From contig JAQWLX010000112.1 in the NCBI GenBank assembly GCA_029247075.1, positions 1 to 55,689 of the forward strand: a stretch of DNA of 55,689 nucleotides, given 5' to 3'. The stretch comes from Halieaceae bacterium. GTDB lineage: Bacteria; Pseudomonadota; Gammaproteobacteria; Pseudomonadales; Halieaceae. Position numbers and translations under genes: made by a program. Positions within the stretch are counted from its first letter, which is position 1. Every line of letters starts with the position of its first letter. Under the pieces are notes generated by a model. The model was not told the origin of the DNA, did no database searches, and worked only from the letters and a program-made list of their open reading frames with translations. This document shows positions 9,718 through 18,088 of the stretch, one piece after another.

Positions 9718-11829
9718 ATGAATTATTTGCAATATACCAGATTCACTTTTACTGCCCTGACCCTCCTGCTGATTTTATCCGAATCTGGTTTTTCTACACC
9801 GCCTGCTAAGCTACTTAGTCATCCCTATCAAGTCGTTATAGAACGAGATCTCCGAGGTGTCCCGCATGTTATTGGGATGCGTGATGTGGACGCCGCCTTT
9901 GGTCTGGCTTATGCGCAGGCGGAAGATCATTGGGCATTGATTGAGTCTGCCATTCCTTTTTATAGAGGAAACAGGGCAAGTTTCGTCGGCAAGGAGGCTG
10001 CGCCAACAGATTTTATCGTTAAGTGGCTCGACATTTGGGGAGCCATAGATTCAGGTTATGAAACTCAACTTGGAGAGGCCAGCAAGGCATATTTGGAGGC
10101 TTTTGCTGAAGGGCTAAACTATTATGCCTCAATTCACCCAGAGGAAGTTACCCTCGATGTATTGCCGGTCACAGCACAAGATCTTGTGGCGGGTTATATG
10201 GTTCAACATTTACTCTTTTATGGATTCGATTCTACGTTAGAGGAACTCAACCAACCTACCCGGCAGCGTCAAGTTGGTAAATCACCAGGTGTTAATCGCG
10301 ATGGATTGCCGGTTGGCTCTAATGCGTTCGCGGTCGCTCCTTCTTATAGTGAAGATGGTGCCACTAGAATAGCTATTAATTCTCATCAGCCTACCACTGG
10401 GCCAGTTGCTTGGTACGAGGCGCATATAAAAAGTGGGGAGGGTCTGGATATTATGGGCGGCTTGTTCCCGGCTAGCCCAACCATTGGAGTGGGGTTTAAT
10501 AGGCATGTCGCTTGGGCGGCGACCGTTAACAAACCAGATCTAGTGGATGTATTTTTGCTAGACATGGATCCTGATGATTCGATGCGCTATCGCGTGGATG
10601 GCCAGTGGCTTAGCTTAAGAAGTAGAGAAGTTCCATTGAGGATCAAGCTGTTTGGATTTCTTAATTGGACCTTCAAGCGAGAAGTTTTAAGTTCTATTCA
10701 TGGGCCGGTTTTAAGGACGGACCATGGGGTCTATGCGGTGCGTTATGCTGGTGCGGGAGAGATGCGCCAGATAGAGCAGTGGCTTGCGATGTCAAAAGCC
10801 CAAAATTTAGAGGAGTGGCGCGATGCGATGCGGCTTCATCGCTTTGCCAGCTTTAACTTCGTTGCTGCAGATTCAGGTGGCAATATTATGTTTGTGCATA
10901 ATTCGATGACGCCGAATCGGGTATCAGGTTTTGACTGGTCTGAATATTTGCCTGGGGATAGAAAAGAATTGATTTGGGATTCGTACCTTCCCTTTGATGC
11001 ACTGCCCCAACTTTATAACCCTAAGTCGGGTTATGTTCATAGTGCGAATCAAACGCCCTTTAAGGTGACCGCGGCGCCCTACAATCCGGACATTTCCAAA
11101 TTTAGCATCGAAGACGGTTTCCCCACGCGGATGACCAATAGGGCCGATAGAGGACTCGAACTGTTGTCATCGTTAGGCCCCATCTCCGCAAAAGAATTTG
11201 ATGAAATCAAACATGATAAAGCGTATTCGACAAATTCTCGTGCTGCTAGATATGTTCAGAGTGTGGTTGCCTTGCCTCTGAGCGATAAAATCGCTGATCG
11301 TTATCACGATGCGCAACGACATCTCTCAAATTGGGATTTATCTACCGATTTAGATAATCGTGGCGCTGCGCTTGGAACCTGCATTATTGGAGGCGAATGG
11401 CTTGCGGAGCAGGCGGGCGATCCGTCTCCGGATCCGTTTTCTGAACTGAAACGTTGTACCGATGTATTACTTAAGGCTAAGGGACGCATAGACCCACTTT
11501 GGAGTGACGTTAATCGGCACGTAAGAGGCGGAATGAATCTTCCTGTTGCTGGCGGCCCCGATACGCTTCGAGCCATATATGGGTTGGGCTTGGAAGAGGA
11601 CGGATTTTTAACCAACGTCGCCGGTGATGGCTTGTATTACCTTGTCGAGTGGGATAGTCAGGGAAGACAATCTATAAGAGGGACTCACCAATATGGCTCG
11701 GCTACCCTGGACTCGAGTTCGCCTTATTACTCAGATCAGGCTCAGGATTATGTGGATGAGAAGTTACATGACCCTCTTTTTGCCGAAGATACTAGAAAGG
11801 ATAGGGTGTTAAGGCGCTATTCACCATAA
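9718..11829 (+). CDS. Penicillin/acyl-homoserine-lactone acylase family Ntn hydrolase (peptidase S45)
   Basis: The family hydrolyses amides such as penicillins, N-acyl-homoserine lactones or cyclic lipopeptides, and matures by autocatalytic cleavage into alpha and beta chains. The 703-residue precursor has an N-terminal export signal (about 1-26). An alpha-chain signature RGVPHVIG and AFGLAYAQAEDHW follows. The nucleophile is in LPVGSNAFAV: cleavage before S201 would give a beta chain starting SNAFAV. Further family features are GFNRHVAWAAT and a C-terminal DSQGRQSIRGTHQYGS. The GSNA junction and overall layout resemble AHL and aculeacin acylases more than penicillin G acylase, but the substrate cannot be read from sequence. 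It lies 111 nt after dsbA and just before a TonB-dependent receptor. No clear Shine-Dalgarno precedes the ATG. Confidence 0.9.
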   Translation: MNYLQYTRFTFTALTLLLILSESGFSTPPAKLLSHPYQVVIERDLRGVPHVIGMRDVDAAFGLAYAQAEDHWALIESAIPFYRGNRASFVGKEAAPTDFIVKWLDIWGAIDSGYETQLGEASKAYLEAFAEGLNYYASIHPEEVTLDVLPVTAQDLVAGYMVQHLLFYGFDSTLEELNQPTRQRQVGKSPGVNRDGLPVGSNAFAVAPSYSEDGATRIAINSHQPTTGPVAWYEAHIKSGEGLDIMGGLFPASPTIGVGFNRHVAWAATVNKPDLVDVFLLDMDPDDSMRYRVDGQWLSLRSREVPLRIKLFGFLNWTFKREVLSSIHGPVLRTDHGVYAVRYAGAGEMRQIEQWLAMSKAQNLEEWRDAMRLHRFASFNFVAADSGGNIMFVHNSMTPNRVSGFDWSEYLPGDRKELIWDSYLPFDALPQLYNPKSGYVHSANQTPFKVTAAPYNPDISKFSIEDGFPTRMTNRADRGLELLSSLGPISAKEFDEIKHDKAYSTNSRAARYVQSVVALPLSDKIADRYHDAQRHLSNWDLSTDLDNRGAALGTCIIGGEWLAEQAGDPSPDPFSELKRCTDVLLKAKGRIDPLWSDVNRHVRGGMNLPVAGGPDTLRAIYGLGLEEDGFLTNVAGDGLYYLVEWDSQGRQSIRGTHQYGSATLDSSSPYYSDQAQDYVDEKLHDPLFAEDTRKDRVLRRYSP

Positions 11830-11917
11830 TCGAGTAATTGGGAAAAAGCCGTTCGTAGTGATTTATCGCTTGGATTTGTCTGAGTTTTTGATATATTCAA
11901 TCATTCGATAGTGCGTT

Positions 11918-12001
11918 TAAAATAACTAAGTGCAGCTTATGCAATTTAGTGAGGTCGTCGACCGCTCTTTTTGCAATTTTTATAAGGGGAAGTAGCTGCA
12001 C
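11918..12001 (+). promoter_or_regulatory. Promoter and folded leader upstream of the TonB-dependent receptor
   Basis: The 202-nt gap before the receptor contains a -10-like TAAAAT (11918-11923) and, starting about 7 nt later, an 8-bp perfect inverted repeat GTGCAGCT (11930-11937) with AGCTGCAC (11994-12001). The enclosed 56 nt hold a smaller GGTC-gtc-GACC hairpin and two copies of TGCAATTT. The receptor Shine-Dalgarno (AGGGGGAAG) lies outside the stem. No known riboswitch consensus was recognised. This may be a cis-acting RNA leader or simply an operator. Confidence 0.4.
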
Positions 12002-12031
12002 ATTAATAAGAGTTTCTCAGGGGGAAGTTCC

Positions 12032-14659
12032 ATGAAATCATTTTTTAACAAGTTCGCACTTGTGTCGCCGATGTTGGCTTTGGTATTTGCGGGTCAGGTT
12101 TTTGCCCAAGCTGGTGAGCTTGAAGAGATCATTGTTACGGCAGCAAAACGCGAAGCAAGTATCCAGGATATTTCAATTGCGGTGACCGCTTATAGTCAGG
12201 AAGGTCTCGAAGCGCGTCTTATTAGCGATGCGATGACTTTGCAGTTTAATGTGCCAAACATGCACTTTTCCCGTGGTAACTTTTCAGCAGGTGGCTCTCC
12301 ACGCATACGTGGTATCGGTAATAGTGCGATTGGTTCCGCAGGCGATGCCGGGGTTGGGGTCCACATAAATGGTTCTTATCTAAGTGCTAGTCGTTTGCAT
12401 GAACTTCAGTACTTTGATGTAGAGCGTGTGGAGGTGCTCCGCGGCCCTCAGGGTACGTTATATGGTCGAAACACAACCGGAGGTGCACTAAATGTTATTA
12501 CCGCGAAAGCGGATACAGAAGGTGTGAGTGGCGGCTTTAGTGTCAACGTTGGAAACTACTCAGCACGTGAAATTAAGGCGCACGTTAACCTTCCTATTAA
12601 TGACGAGCTAGCGGTTCGTTTTGCTGGTTTTACTCAACAGCGAGATGGTTTTCTCTATGATACCAACCTTGAAACAGACATCGACGATCGAGATGTTCAA
12701 GCGGGTCGTTTCTCCTTTTCATGGACGCCTAGCGATCGTAGCCAGGTCAACTTCATGGTCCAGCATTTTGAAGAAGATGATTCTCGTGTTCGCTCGCAGA
12801 AGCAGTCGTGTAATCAGGATACTACTGGCCTTTTAGGCTGTTTGCCCACGGGTGATCTTGGCTTTGGTGTGGCGCCAAGTGGCTCTACAATAGCGGGTGA
12901 ATTGATACTTTCTCAAATAAATCCACTTTTAGGCGGCTTGCAGGCACTTTTACCTAGTTTTGGTTATCCGGCGTTACCAGGCGGGTTAATGCCGTTGAAT
13001 GATTTTGCCGGTGCTGTGACGCCAGATGATATTAGAACCACACACATGGATTTCAAGCCAAAATATAATGTCGAAGAAACCATGATCACTCTCGAGTGGA
13101 TTCAGGATTTTGGGGATATTACGTTCACATCACTGACAGGCTATCATGATGCCGAGTTTTATGGTTCGGAGGATGTGGACAAGACCGCTGCGACGGGTGA
13201 TTGGGGTCCAGCCTTAGGATATCTTGCTGGGATTTCTGGCCTTCCGGCGTTACCTTACTTTCTCCCGGGTACCGGCAATACAGTTCCAATGTCGGCAGCA
13301 TTTGCTGCTGCCGGAGCCTCCGCTCTTGCTCCATTTGCTATAGAGCTTGCTCCTGGGTTGGGTCAGGCGCTTTGGGTTGGTAACCCTTACTTGGCGCAAT
13401 ATGGCTCTGGAGTGAATACTCGCAACGAAGATGGAACCTTTACCAGGCATCGCAGCCTTTACTCCACTGATACATCCTGGAGTACACCAGAGCAGTTTAC
13501 GCAGGAACTTAGATTGCAATCTAACTTCGATGGCGACTTTAACTTCTTGTTGGGCGCCTTCTACATGGATTTTAAGAGTGAGACGCACTATACCCTTAAT
13601 AGCTCAGGCCTAGCATTGCTTTCGCAGATTATTGCTCCTGCCTTCTTGGCGGGTGCCGGATTACCGCCAGTACCGCTTTCAATGGGTGACCCAGGTGACC
13701 CTTATAGCGAAGGCAATCCTTACATGCAGGGCTACGATAATGACACCCGTGATTACAGAGCTGAGAGTTGGGCGATCTTCGGTGAGATGTATTGGGAGAT
13801 GACTGATCGTTTGAGAGCCACAATTGGACTGCGTTATTCAGATGAAGAAAAGACTTCACAGCAGCGAACCTGCTATATCTTCTTCCTGCCTTGTGGACCT
13901 ATGCTTGGCGGTGCGACAAATGGATATTTTTATCCAAAGTATGAAGATGATCAGGTCAGCTGGAAGCTTAATGTGAACTATCAGGCTAGTGACGATATTC
14001 TTCTCTATGCGACTTTTGCAAATAGTTTCAAGAGCGGTGGATTTAACCCCATCAGCGATAGTTCACCACTCGCATTGGCAGACCCAGCCAACCTCGGGTT
14101 CGATGCAGAAACTATTGATTCTGTTGAAATTGGATCCAAAATGACGTTACTCAACAACTCAATGCAGCTAAATGCGACGGCATTCTTTTACGACTACGGA
14201 GATATGCAGACCTCTAAAATCTTTGGTGTGACGGCGTTAAACGTAAATACCGATGTTGAAGTGATGGGTGCTGAGCTGGAGATGACTTGGATGCCGGCAG
14301 CCAATCTGGTAGTGGCGTTGCAGGGGTCTTGGTTAGATACCGAAATTCAGGACTTTGAGGACTTTGACACAACTGATCCCCTTGGCACCGGTAACTCCGA
14401 TGGACTGATGAGTTGTAATTCTAACTTAGCTCTGGCGGCAGATCCCGCAAGAGGAATTCCTCCTTGTGCGGTATTTGGTGTGCCACAGAGCCAAGCAGGA
14501 AACGAGCTTTTGGGTGCGCCTGGATTTAGTTATAACCTCGGTTTGACCTATTTCATGCCGCTGGGTGAAGTTGATCTTATTCTTAGCACGAACTACTACT
14601 ATCAGGATTCATACTGGTCAAGGCAGAATAATAAGCCACATGACAGGGTGCCTAGCTGA
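12032..14659 (+). CDS. TonB-dependent outer-membrane receptor, main frame (ends early at a frameshift)
   Basis: An outer-membrane beta-barrel that imports a bulky ligand using TonB energy. It has a signal peptide (1-25, ending QVFA), a TonB box EEIIVTA (about 30-36), a plug domain with SPRIRGIGNS and VERVEVLRGPQGTLYGRNTTGGALNV, and a long barrel. The plug style and opening TAAKREASIQDISIAV are those of the large catecholate-type group common in marine and sphingomonad bacteria, so the ligand may be iron-bound, a glycan or a steroid-like compound. The frame stops at 14657-14659 after PHDRVPS. The expected C-terminal strands and terminal aromatic residue are in the next frame (14655-14849). As assembled, the protein would lack its last barrel strands and probably fail to insert in the membrane. 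Confidence 0.88.
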   Translation: MKSFFNKFALVSPMLALVFAGQVFAQAGELEEIIVTAAKREASIQDISIAVTAYSQEGLEARLISDAMTLQFNVPNMHFSRGNFSAGGSPRIRGIGNSAIGSAGDAGVGVHINGSYLSASRLHELQYFDVERVEVLRGPQGTLYGRNTTGGALNVITAKADTEGVSGGFSVNVGNYSAREIKAHVNLPINDELAVRFAGFTQQRDGFLYDTNLETDIDDRDVQAGRFSFSWTPSDRSQVNFMVQHFEEDDSRVRSQKQSCNQDTTGLLGCLPTGDLGFGVAPSGSTIAGELILSQINPLLGGLQALLPSFGYPALPGGLMPLNDFAGAVTPDDIRTTHMDFKPKYNVEETMITLEWIQDFGDITFTSLTGYHDAEFYGSEDVDKTAATGDWGPALGYLAGISGLPALPYFLPGTGNTVPMSAAFAAAGASALAPFAIELAPGLGQALWVGNPYLAQYGSGVNTRNEDGTFTRHRSLYSTDTSWSTPEQFTQELRLQSNFDGDFNFLLGAFYMDFKSETHYTLNSSGLALLSQIIAPAFLAGAGLPPVPLSMGDPGDPYSEGNPYMQGYDNDTRDYRAESWAIFGEMYWEMTDRLRATIGLRYSDEEKTSQQRTCYIFFLPCGPMLGGATNGYFYPKYEDDQVSWKLNVNYQASDDILLYATFANSFKSGGFNPISDSSPLALADPANLGFDAETIDSVEIGSKMTLLNNSMQLNATAFFYDYGDMQTSKIFGVTALNVNTDVEVMGAELEMTWMPAANLVVALQGSWLDTEIQDFEDFDTTDPLGTGNSDGLMSCNSNLALAADPARGIPPCAVFGVPQSQAGNELLGAPGFSYNLGLTYFMPLGEVDLILSTNYYYQDSYWSRQNNKPHDRVPS

Positions 14660-14849
14660 TGTCTGGAATGCGACTGCAAGAATTGCGAGCTCAGAAGATG
14701 ACTGGTATATCGAGGCGTGGATTAAGAATATAAATGATGATGATTTCCTGATCGGTCGATACACGTCCGCGCAGGTTCAGGGGCTATTTAAAAATAATAC
14801 CTATCTGGATCCTCAGACCTACGGTCTGACCTTTGGTTACAATTGGTAA
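14655..14849 (+). pseudogene. Out-of-frame C-terminal end of the TonB-dependent receptor
   Basis: Read one base ahead of the main frame, this stretch gives ADVWNATARI, then VKN-type barrel sequence (EAWIKNINDDDF), and ends YGLTFGYNW, the standard terminal beta-strand with a final aromatic residue recognised by the BAM machinery. It completes the receptor at 12032-14659 almost exactly: removing one base near 14651-14659 would give a continuous protein of about 939 residues. There is no start signal of its own and no slippery heptamer at the junction. It is either an assembly/sequencing error or a genuine recent frameshift. Confidence 0.85.
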
Positions 14850-14874
14850 TGTAGATCTTAAAAGCACTACTGAG

Positions 14875-14900
14875 AAAGGCGCCGATAGGCGCCTTTTTTA
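14875..14900. terminator. Bidirectional terminator between the receptor and the SDR gene
   Basis: A 9-bp perfect stem, AAAGGCGCC (14875-14883) with GGCGCCTTT (14888-14896), has a GATA loop. It is flanked by T residues on the plus strand and A residues before the stem, so it can end transcripts from both the receptor (+) and the convergent SDR gene (-), whose stop is at 14907. Confidence 0.9.
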
Positions 14901-14906
14901 TTATTG

Positions 14907-15692
14907 CTACTTCTCAAAATTAAGCACGGTTTTCCACCACAACCCGGGCAGCAGGTCGTGCCACAGCTTGAGCACTTTGGCTTCTGCGGGGAAAATAATC
15001 GGCTGATTTTTTTTGATCCCCTTAATGATGGCGTCGACAATTTTTTCTGGATTTGACAACCGACCGGATCCTTTTGCATGTTTGATGCTGCCAGGACTAT
15101 CGGTGGCAAGTGTTTGATCAACCAACGGAGTGTCAACCGCGGGAGGACAAATAAGTTGTGCGCTAACTTTGGAGCCTTCATGGCGCAGCTCGTTTTGCAA
15201 TATCTCAATTAGACTATTGACTGCAGCCTTGGTTGCACAGTATGCAGCCATGTTAGGTACGGGCGCGTAGCCCGCAACTGAACCAAAAGCGATTATGCGC
15301 CCAGTATTTCTAGCACGCATCCCAGGGAGAATAGCTTCAATCATGTGGTAGGTACCGAAGTAGTTAATATCGAATAATCGCCCCATGGTTTCTGAGCTCT
15401 CATCAATTACTTTATGCCCAGGCATCAACGCGGCGGCTGTCACAAGGATGTCAATTGGCCCTAGTGTTTCCTCAACCTTCCTAACGCTGTCTCTCACAAT
15501 TTGATTAGATGCGACATCGCACTTGAAGCCAGCAACGTTCGGTATATCGCTGACTGTGTCGGCAAGCCCATCCTCATTGACGTCGAATATTGCAACTTGT
15601 GCTTTTTCTTCTGAGAGTCGGCGAGCGAGGACCTTTCCCATGCCGCTTGCGCCGCCAGTGATTAAGGCAACTTTCCCTTTAAAACCATCCAT
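14907..15692 (-). CDS. Short-chain dehydrogenase/reductase (SDR)
   Basis: A classical 261-residue SDR oxidoreductase. The nucleotide-binding TGGASGMG is near residues 13-20. FDVNEDG after the second strand has an acidic residue that favours NAD(H) over NADP(H). The usual NAG-type motif is replaced by TAAAL. The catalytic serine is in FGSVAG and the YxxxK pair is in AAYCATKAA. The C-terminal part carries a hydrophobic LWHDLLPGLWW stretch, which could contact a membrane or a lipid substrate. It lies 9 nt downstream of the Lrp-type regulator on the same strand, so the two are surely co-transcribed and the enzyme may be part of what that regulator controls. The substrate is unknown. Confidence 0.9.
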   Translation of the reverse strand: MDGFKGKVALITGGASGMGKVLARRLSEEKAQVAIFDVNEDGLADTVSDIPNVAGFKCDVASNQIVRDSVRKVEETLGPIDILVTAAALMPGHKVIDESSETMGRLFDINYFGTYHMIEAILPGMRARNTGRIIAFGSVAGYAPVPNMAAYCATKAAVNSLIEILQNELRHEGSKVSAQLICPPAVDTPLVDQTLATDSPGSIKHAKGSGRLSNPEKIVDAIIKGIKKNQPIIFPAEAKVLKLWHDLLPGLWWKTVLNFEK

Positions 15693-15701
15693 TTTGTTTC
15701 C

Positions 15702-16184
15702 TTATTCCATGTATTCCAAAGGTAGCGCGGTTCTATCCACCACCCGCCTTAACTCAAAACTAGACAGTACTGCCGATACACCCTCGATGCGAGTTAACCT
15801 CCCGAGCAGGAAGCGTTCATAATATGCCATGTCTGGCACAACGGCGGTGACCAAAAAATCGGCCGATTGCCCGGTTACCACACTGCATGAAATGACCTCT
15901 GAATAGCTCCTTATTTCCGCTTCGAAGGCTTCAAATCGGTCTGGGGTATGTCGATCCATGGTAACACTGATGTGAGCCGTGAGCTTCAGTCCGAGCATTG
16001 CTTGATCTAGTAGCGTGACATGCTCTCGGATTACTCCTGAATCTTCGAGTCGCTTGACCCTTCGTCCGCAGGGTGTGGGCGATAAGCCGGCGAGTTCAGC
16101 CAACTCTAGATTGGTAATTCGCCCATTGCTTTGCAGGGCATTGAGAATCCGCCTATCAATTCTATCTATGTTAGTTACCGGCAT
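15702..16184 (-). CDS. Lrp/AsnC family transcriptional regulator
   Basis: A 160-residue feast/famine regulator. The N-terminal winged HTH (about 7-55) reads IDRRILNALQSNGRITN and LAGLSPTPCGRRVKRLEDSGVI, which is diagnostic. The C-terminal RAM domain, which binds amino-acid effectors and forms octamers, includes GQSADFLVTAVVPD and GVSAVLSSFELR. It is divergent from leuA across 177 nt containing a perfect palindrome, and heads an operon with an SDR. Control of leucine synthesis and of its own operon is a natural inference, since Lrp proteins often sense leucine, but other AsnC-family effectors are possible. Confidence 0.94.
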   Translation of the reverse strand: MPVTNIDRIDRRILNALQSNGRITNLELAELAGLSPTPCGRRVKRLEDSGVIREHVTLLDQAMLGLKLTAHISVTMDRHTPDRFEAFEAEIRSYSEVISCSVVTGQSADFLVTAVVPDMAYYERFLLGRLTRIEGVSAVLSSFELRRVVDRTALPLEYME

Positions 16185-16262
16185 AGGTTAACTATAGCTT
16201 AAAAAAAGTCAAAAGTAGTGTTTATCTCTAAAATATATATTTTTATTAGATATAAATTGACA

Positions 16263-16288
16263 AATTTATCTAATTTTATAGATAAATT
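16263..16288. promoter_or_regulatory. Palindromic operator candidate in the regulator/leuA divergent region
   Basis: AATTTATCTA (16263-16272) and its exact reverse complement TAGATAAATT (16279-16288) are separated by 6 nt. The element lies about 80 nt from the regulator start and 73 nt from leuA in a very AT-rich stretch that also holds a partial copy (TAGATATAAAT) about 20 nt to the left. Spacing and AT-richness fit an Lrp/AsnC binding site. Confidence 0.5.
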
Positions 16289-16361
16289 GCAATAATTCAC
16301 CCTTGATAATTTGTTATCCTTCCGTGCATATTCTGGGTAGATTTATTTGGGAAGAAAATTA

Positions 16362-18038
16362 ATGGCACAGTTTGATCACAAAAAATATGAGCCTTTTAAG
16401 TCTATAAGCCTGCCTTCTCGACGTTGGCCTGACCGTGTTCTGGATAGAGCCCCTTCATGGTGCAGTGTTGATTTGCGAGACGGCAATCAGGCATTGGTTG
16501 AGCCCATGACGACTCGCCAAAAATCCATCCTTTGGGATCAACTTGTTAAGCTGGGTTTTAAGGAAATAGAAGTTGGATTTCCATCTGCCTCGGTTCCAGA
16601 TTTCGATTTCGTTCGCCAACTTATCGAAGAGAACCGTATCCCCGATGATGTCACCATACAGGTGCTAACCCAGGCTCGTCCTGAATTAATTGGTAAAACC
16701 TTTGAGGCGCTTAAGGGCGTCAAGCGCGCAATTTTGCATGTCTATAATTCTACTTCGACAGTGCAGCGTGAGCAGGTATTTGATTTAGACCGTGATGGCA
16801 TAATTGAAATTGCAGTAGACGGCGCAAGATTAGTGCAAGATTGCGCCCTGAAGTATCCGGAGACGGAATGGGTTTTCGAATATTCTCCGGAGAGCTTTAC
16901 GGGAACCGAACTAGATTTCGCATTGGACATATGTAATGCAGTAATCGATGTCTGGAACCCGACTAATGATCGTAAGTGCATAATTAACTTGCCAGCGACC
17001 GTGGAAATGAGCACTCCCAATGTTTATGCAGATCAGATCGAATGGTTTTGCGATCGCGTTAACCGAAGAGAAAGCGTGGTCATATCATTGCACACACACA
17101 ACGATAGAGGATGTGCGGTAGCAGCAGGTGAATTAGGAATGATGGCCGGAGCTGATCGTGTAGAAGGTACGCTGATGGGCAACGGTGAGCGTACGGGAAA
17201 TATGGATATTATTACCATGGCGATGAATCTATATAGCCAAGGAGTCAATCCCAATCTTGATCTGAGCAGAATGGATGAAGTCATTGAGACAGTAAAAATC
17301 TGTACACAATTGCCAGTTCATCCGAGGCACCCCTATGCCGGGGAATTAGTATTCACCGCCTTCTCAGGAAGTCATCAGGATGCGATCAAGAAGTGCTTAT
17401 CCAAACAAGAAGAAACCAAATCTTGGCAAGTCGCTTATCTTCCTATTGATCCAACAGATATAGGTAGAACTTATGAAGAGGTGATACGGATAAATTCTCA
17501 GTCTGGCAAGGGTGGAATAGCCTACGTGTTGGAAAGGGACTATGGACTCATTCTACCAAGGTGGTTGCAAATCGATTTTAGTTCAGCGGTGCAAGCTTTT
17601 GCTGAAGAAAAAGAATCCGAAGTGGAATCGGATACTATTTTTGAACTCTTCCAGCAAACTTATTTTCCCGAATCTTATCGCTGGGCGCTCGGCGATTATC
17701 AGGTAAAAAGAGAGAGTGGAGTAGACCTTCTGAACGCGATGCTCCTTGTTAAAGGCAAAGCGCAGCATCCCCTGACAGGATCAGGAAATGGCGTTGTAGC
17801 GGCATTTGTAGATGCGATGCAGAAGTTTCTGGGTCAGAAAATAGTGCTGGTAGAATATAGTGAGCATGCGTTGAGTCGCAGTGCAGACGCGGAGGCAATT
17901 TGCTACATCCAATTAAATATTGACGGAGAGCGACGATGTGGGGTTGGTCGCAGCAACGATATTGTTCAAGCGTCACTGAATGGGATTCTCGGCGCAATTA
18001 ATTCGGCAGCAGAGCAAAACGCGATTGATGCAGCGTGA
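16362..18038 (+). CDS. leuA: 2-Isopropylmalate synthase (long form)
   Basis: LeuA condenses acetyl-CoA with 2-oxoisovalerate in the first committed step of leucine synthesis. From the ATG at 16362 the protein is 558 residues, matching the long form found in pseudomonads and actinobacteria (about 556 in P. aeruginosa) rather than the E. coli type. The catalytic domain has DLRDGNQ, GFPSASVPDFDFVR, QVLTQARPELI and the metal ligands in HTHNDRG, followed by HPRHPYAGELVFTAFSGSHQ. The C-terminal LeuA_dimer regulatory domain, site of leucine feedback, ends the protein. A TTG at 16347 would add five residues; GGAAGAA just upstream supports 16362. It diverges from an Lrp-type regulator. Confidence 0.96.
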   Translation: MAQFDHKKYEPFKSISLPSRRWPDRVLDRAPSWCSVDLRDGNQALVEPMTTRQKSILWDQLVKLGFKEIEVGFPSASVPDFDFVRQLIEENRIPDDVTIQVLTQARPELIGKTFEALKGVKRAILHVYNSTSTVQREQVFDLDRDGIIEIAVDGARLVQDCALKYPETEWVFEYSPESFTGTELDFALDICNAVIDVWNPTNDRKCIINLPATVEMSTPNVYADQIEWFCDRVNRRESVVISLHTHNDRGCAVAAGELGMMAGADRVEGTLMGNGERTGNMDIITMAMNLYSQGVNPNLDLSRMDEVIETVKICTQLPVHPRHPYAGELVFTAFSGSHQDAIKKCLSKQEETKSWQVAYLPIDPTDIGRTYEEVIRINSQSGKGGIAYVLERDYGLILPRWLQIDFSSAVQAFAEEKESEVESDTIFELFQQTYFPESYRWALGDYQVKRESGVDLLNAMLLVKGKAQHPLTGSGNGVVAAFVDAMQKFLGQKIVLVEYSEHALSRSADAEAICYIQLNIDGERRCGVGRSNDIVQASLNGILGAINSAAEQNAIDAA

Positions 18039-18088
18039 GTTGTATTATCTAACATACTATCTTGTCTCGATAGAGACTCGATTGTTTT

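Noticed and set aside
11930-12031. Cobalamin or other known riboswitch before the TonB-dependent receptor
   Set aside because: No B12-box or other recognised core consensus is present; only unassigned inverted repeats are seen.
13125-13859. Several antisense and alternate-frame ORFs inside the TonB-dependent receptor
   Set aside because: They overlap a long gene with clear family sequence, look like no known family and have no ribosome-binding site.
14640-14665. Programmed ribosomal frameshift in the TonB-dependent receptor
   Set aside because: No slippery heptamer, base run or downstream pseudoknot-like structure was seen at the junction; an error or mutation is simpler.
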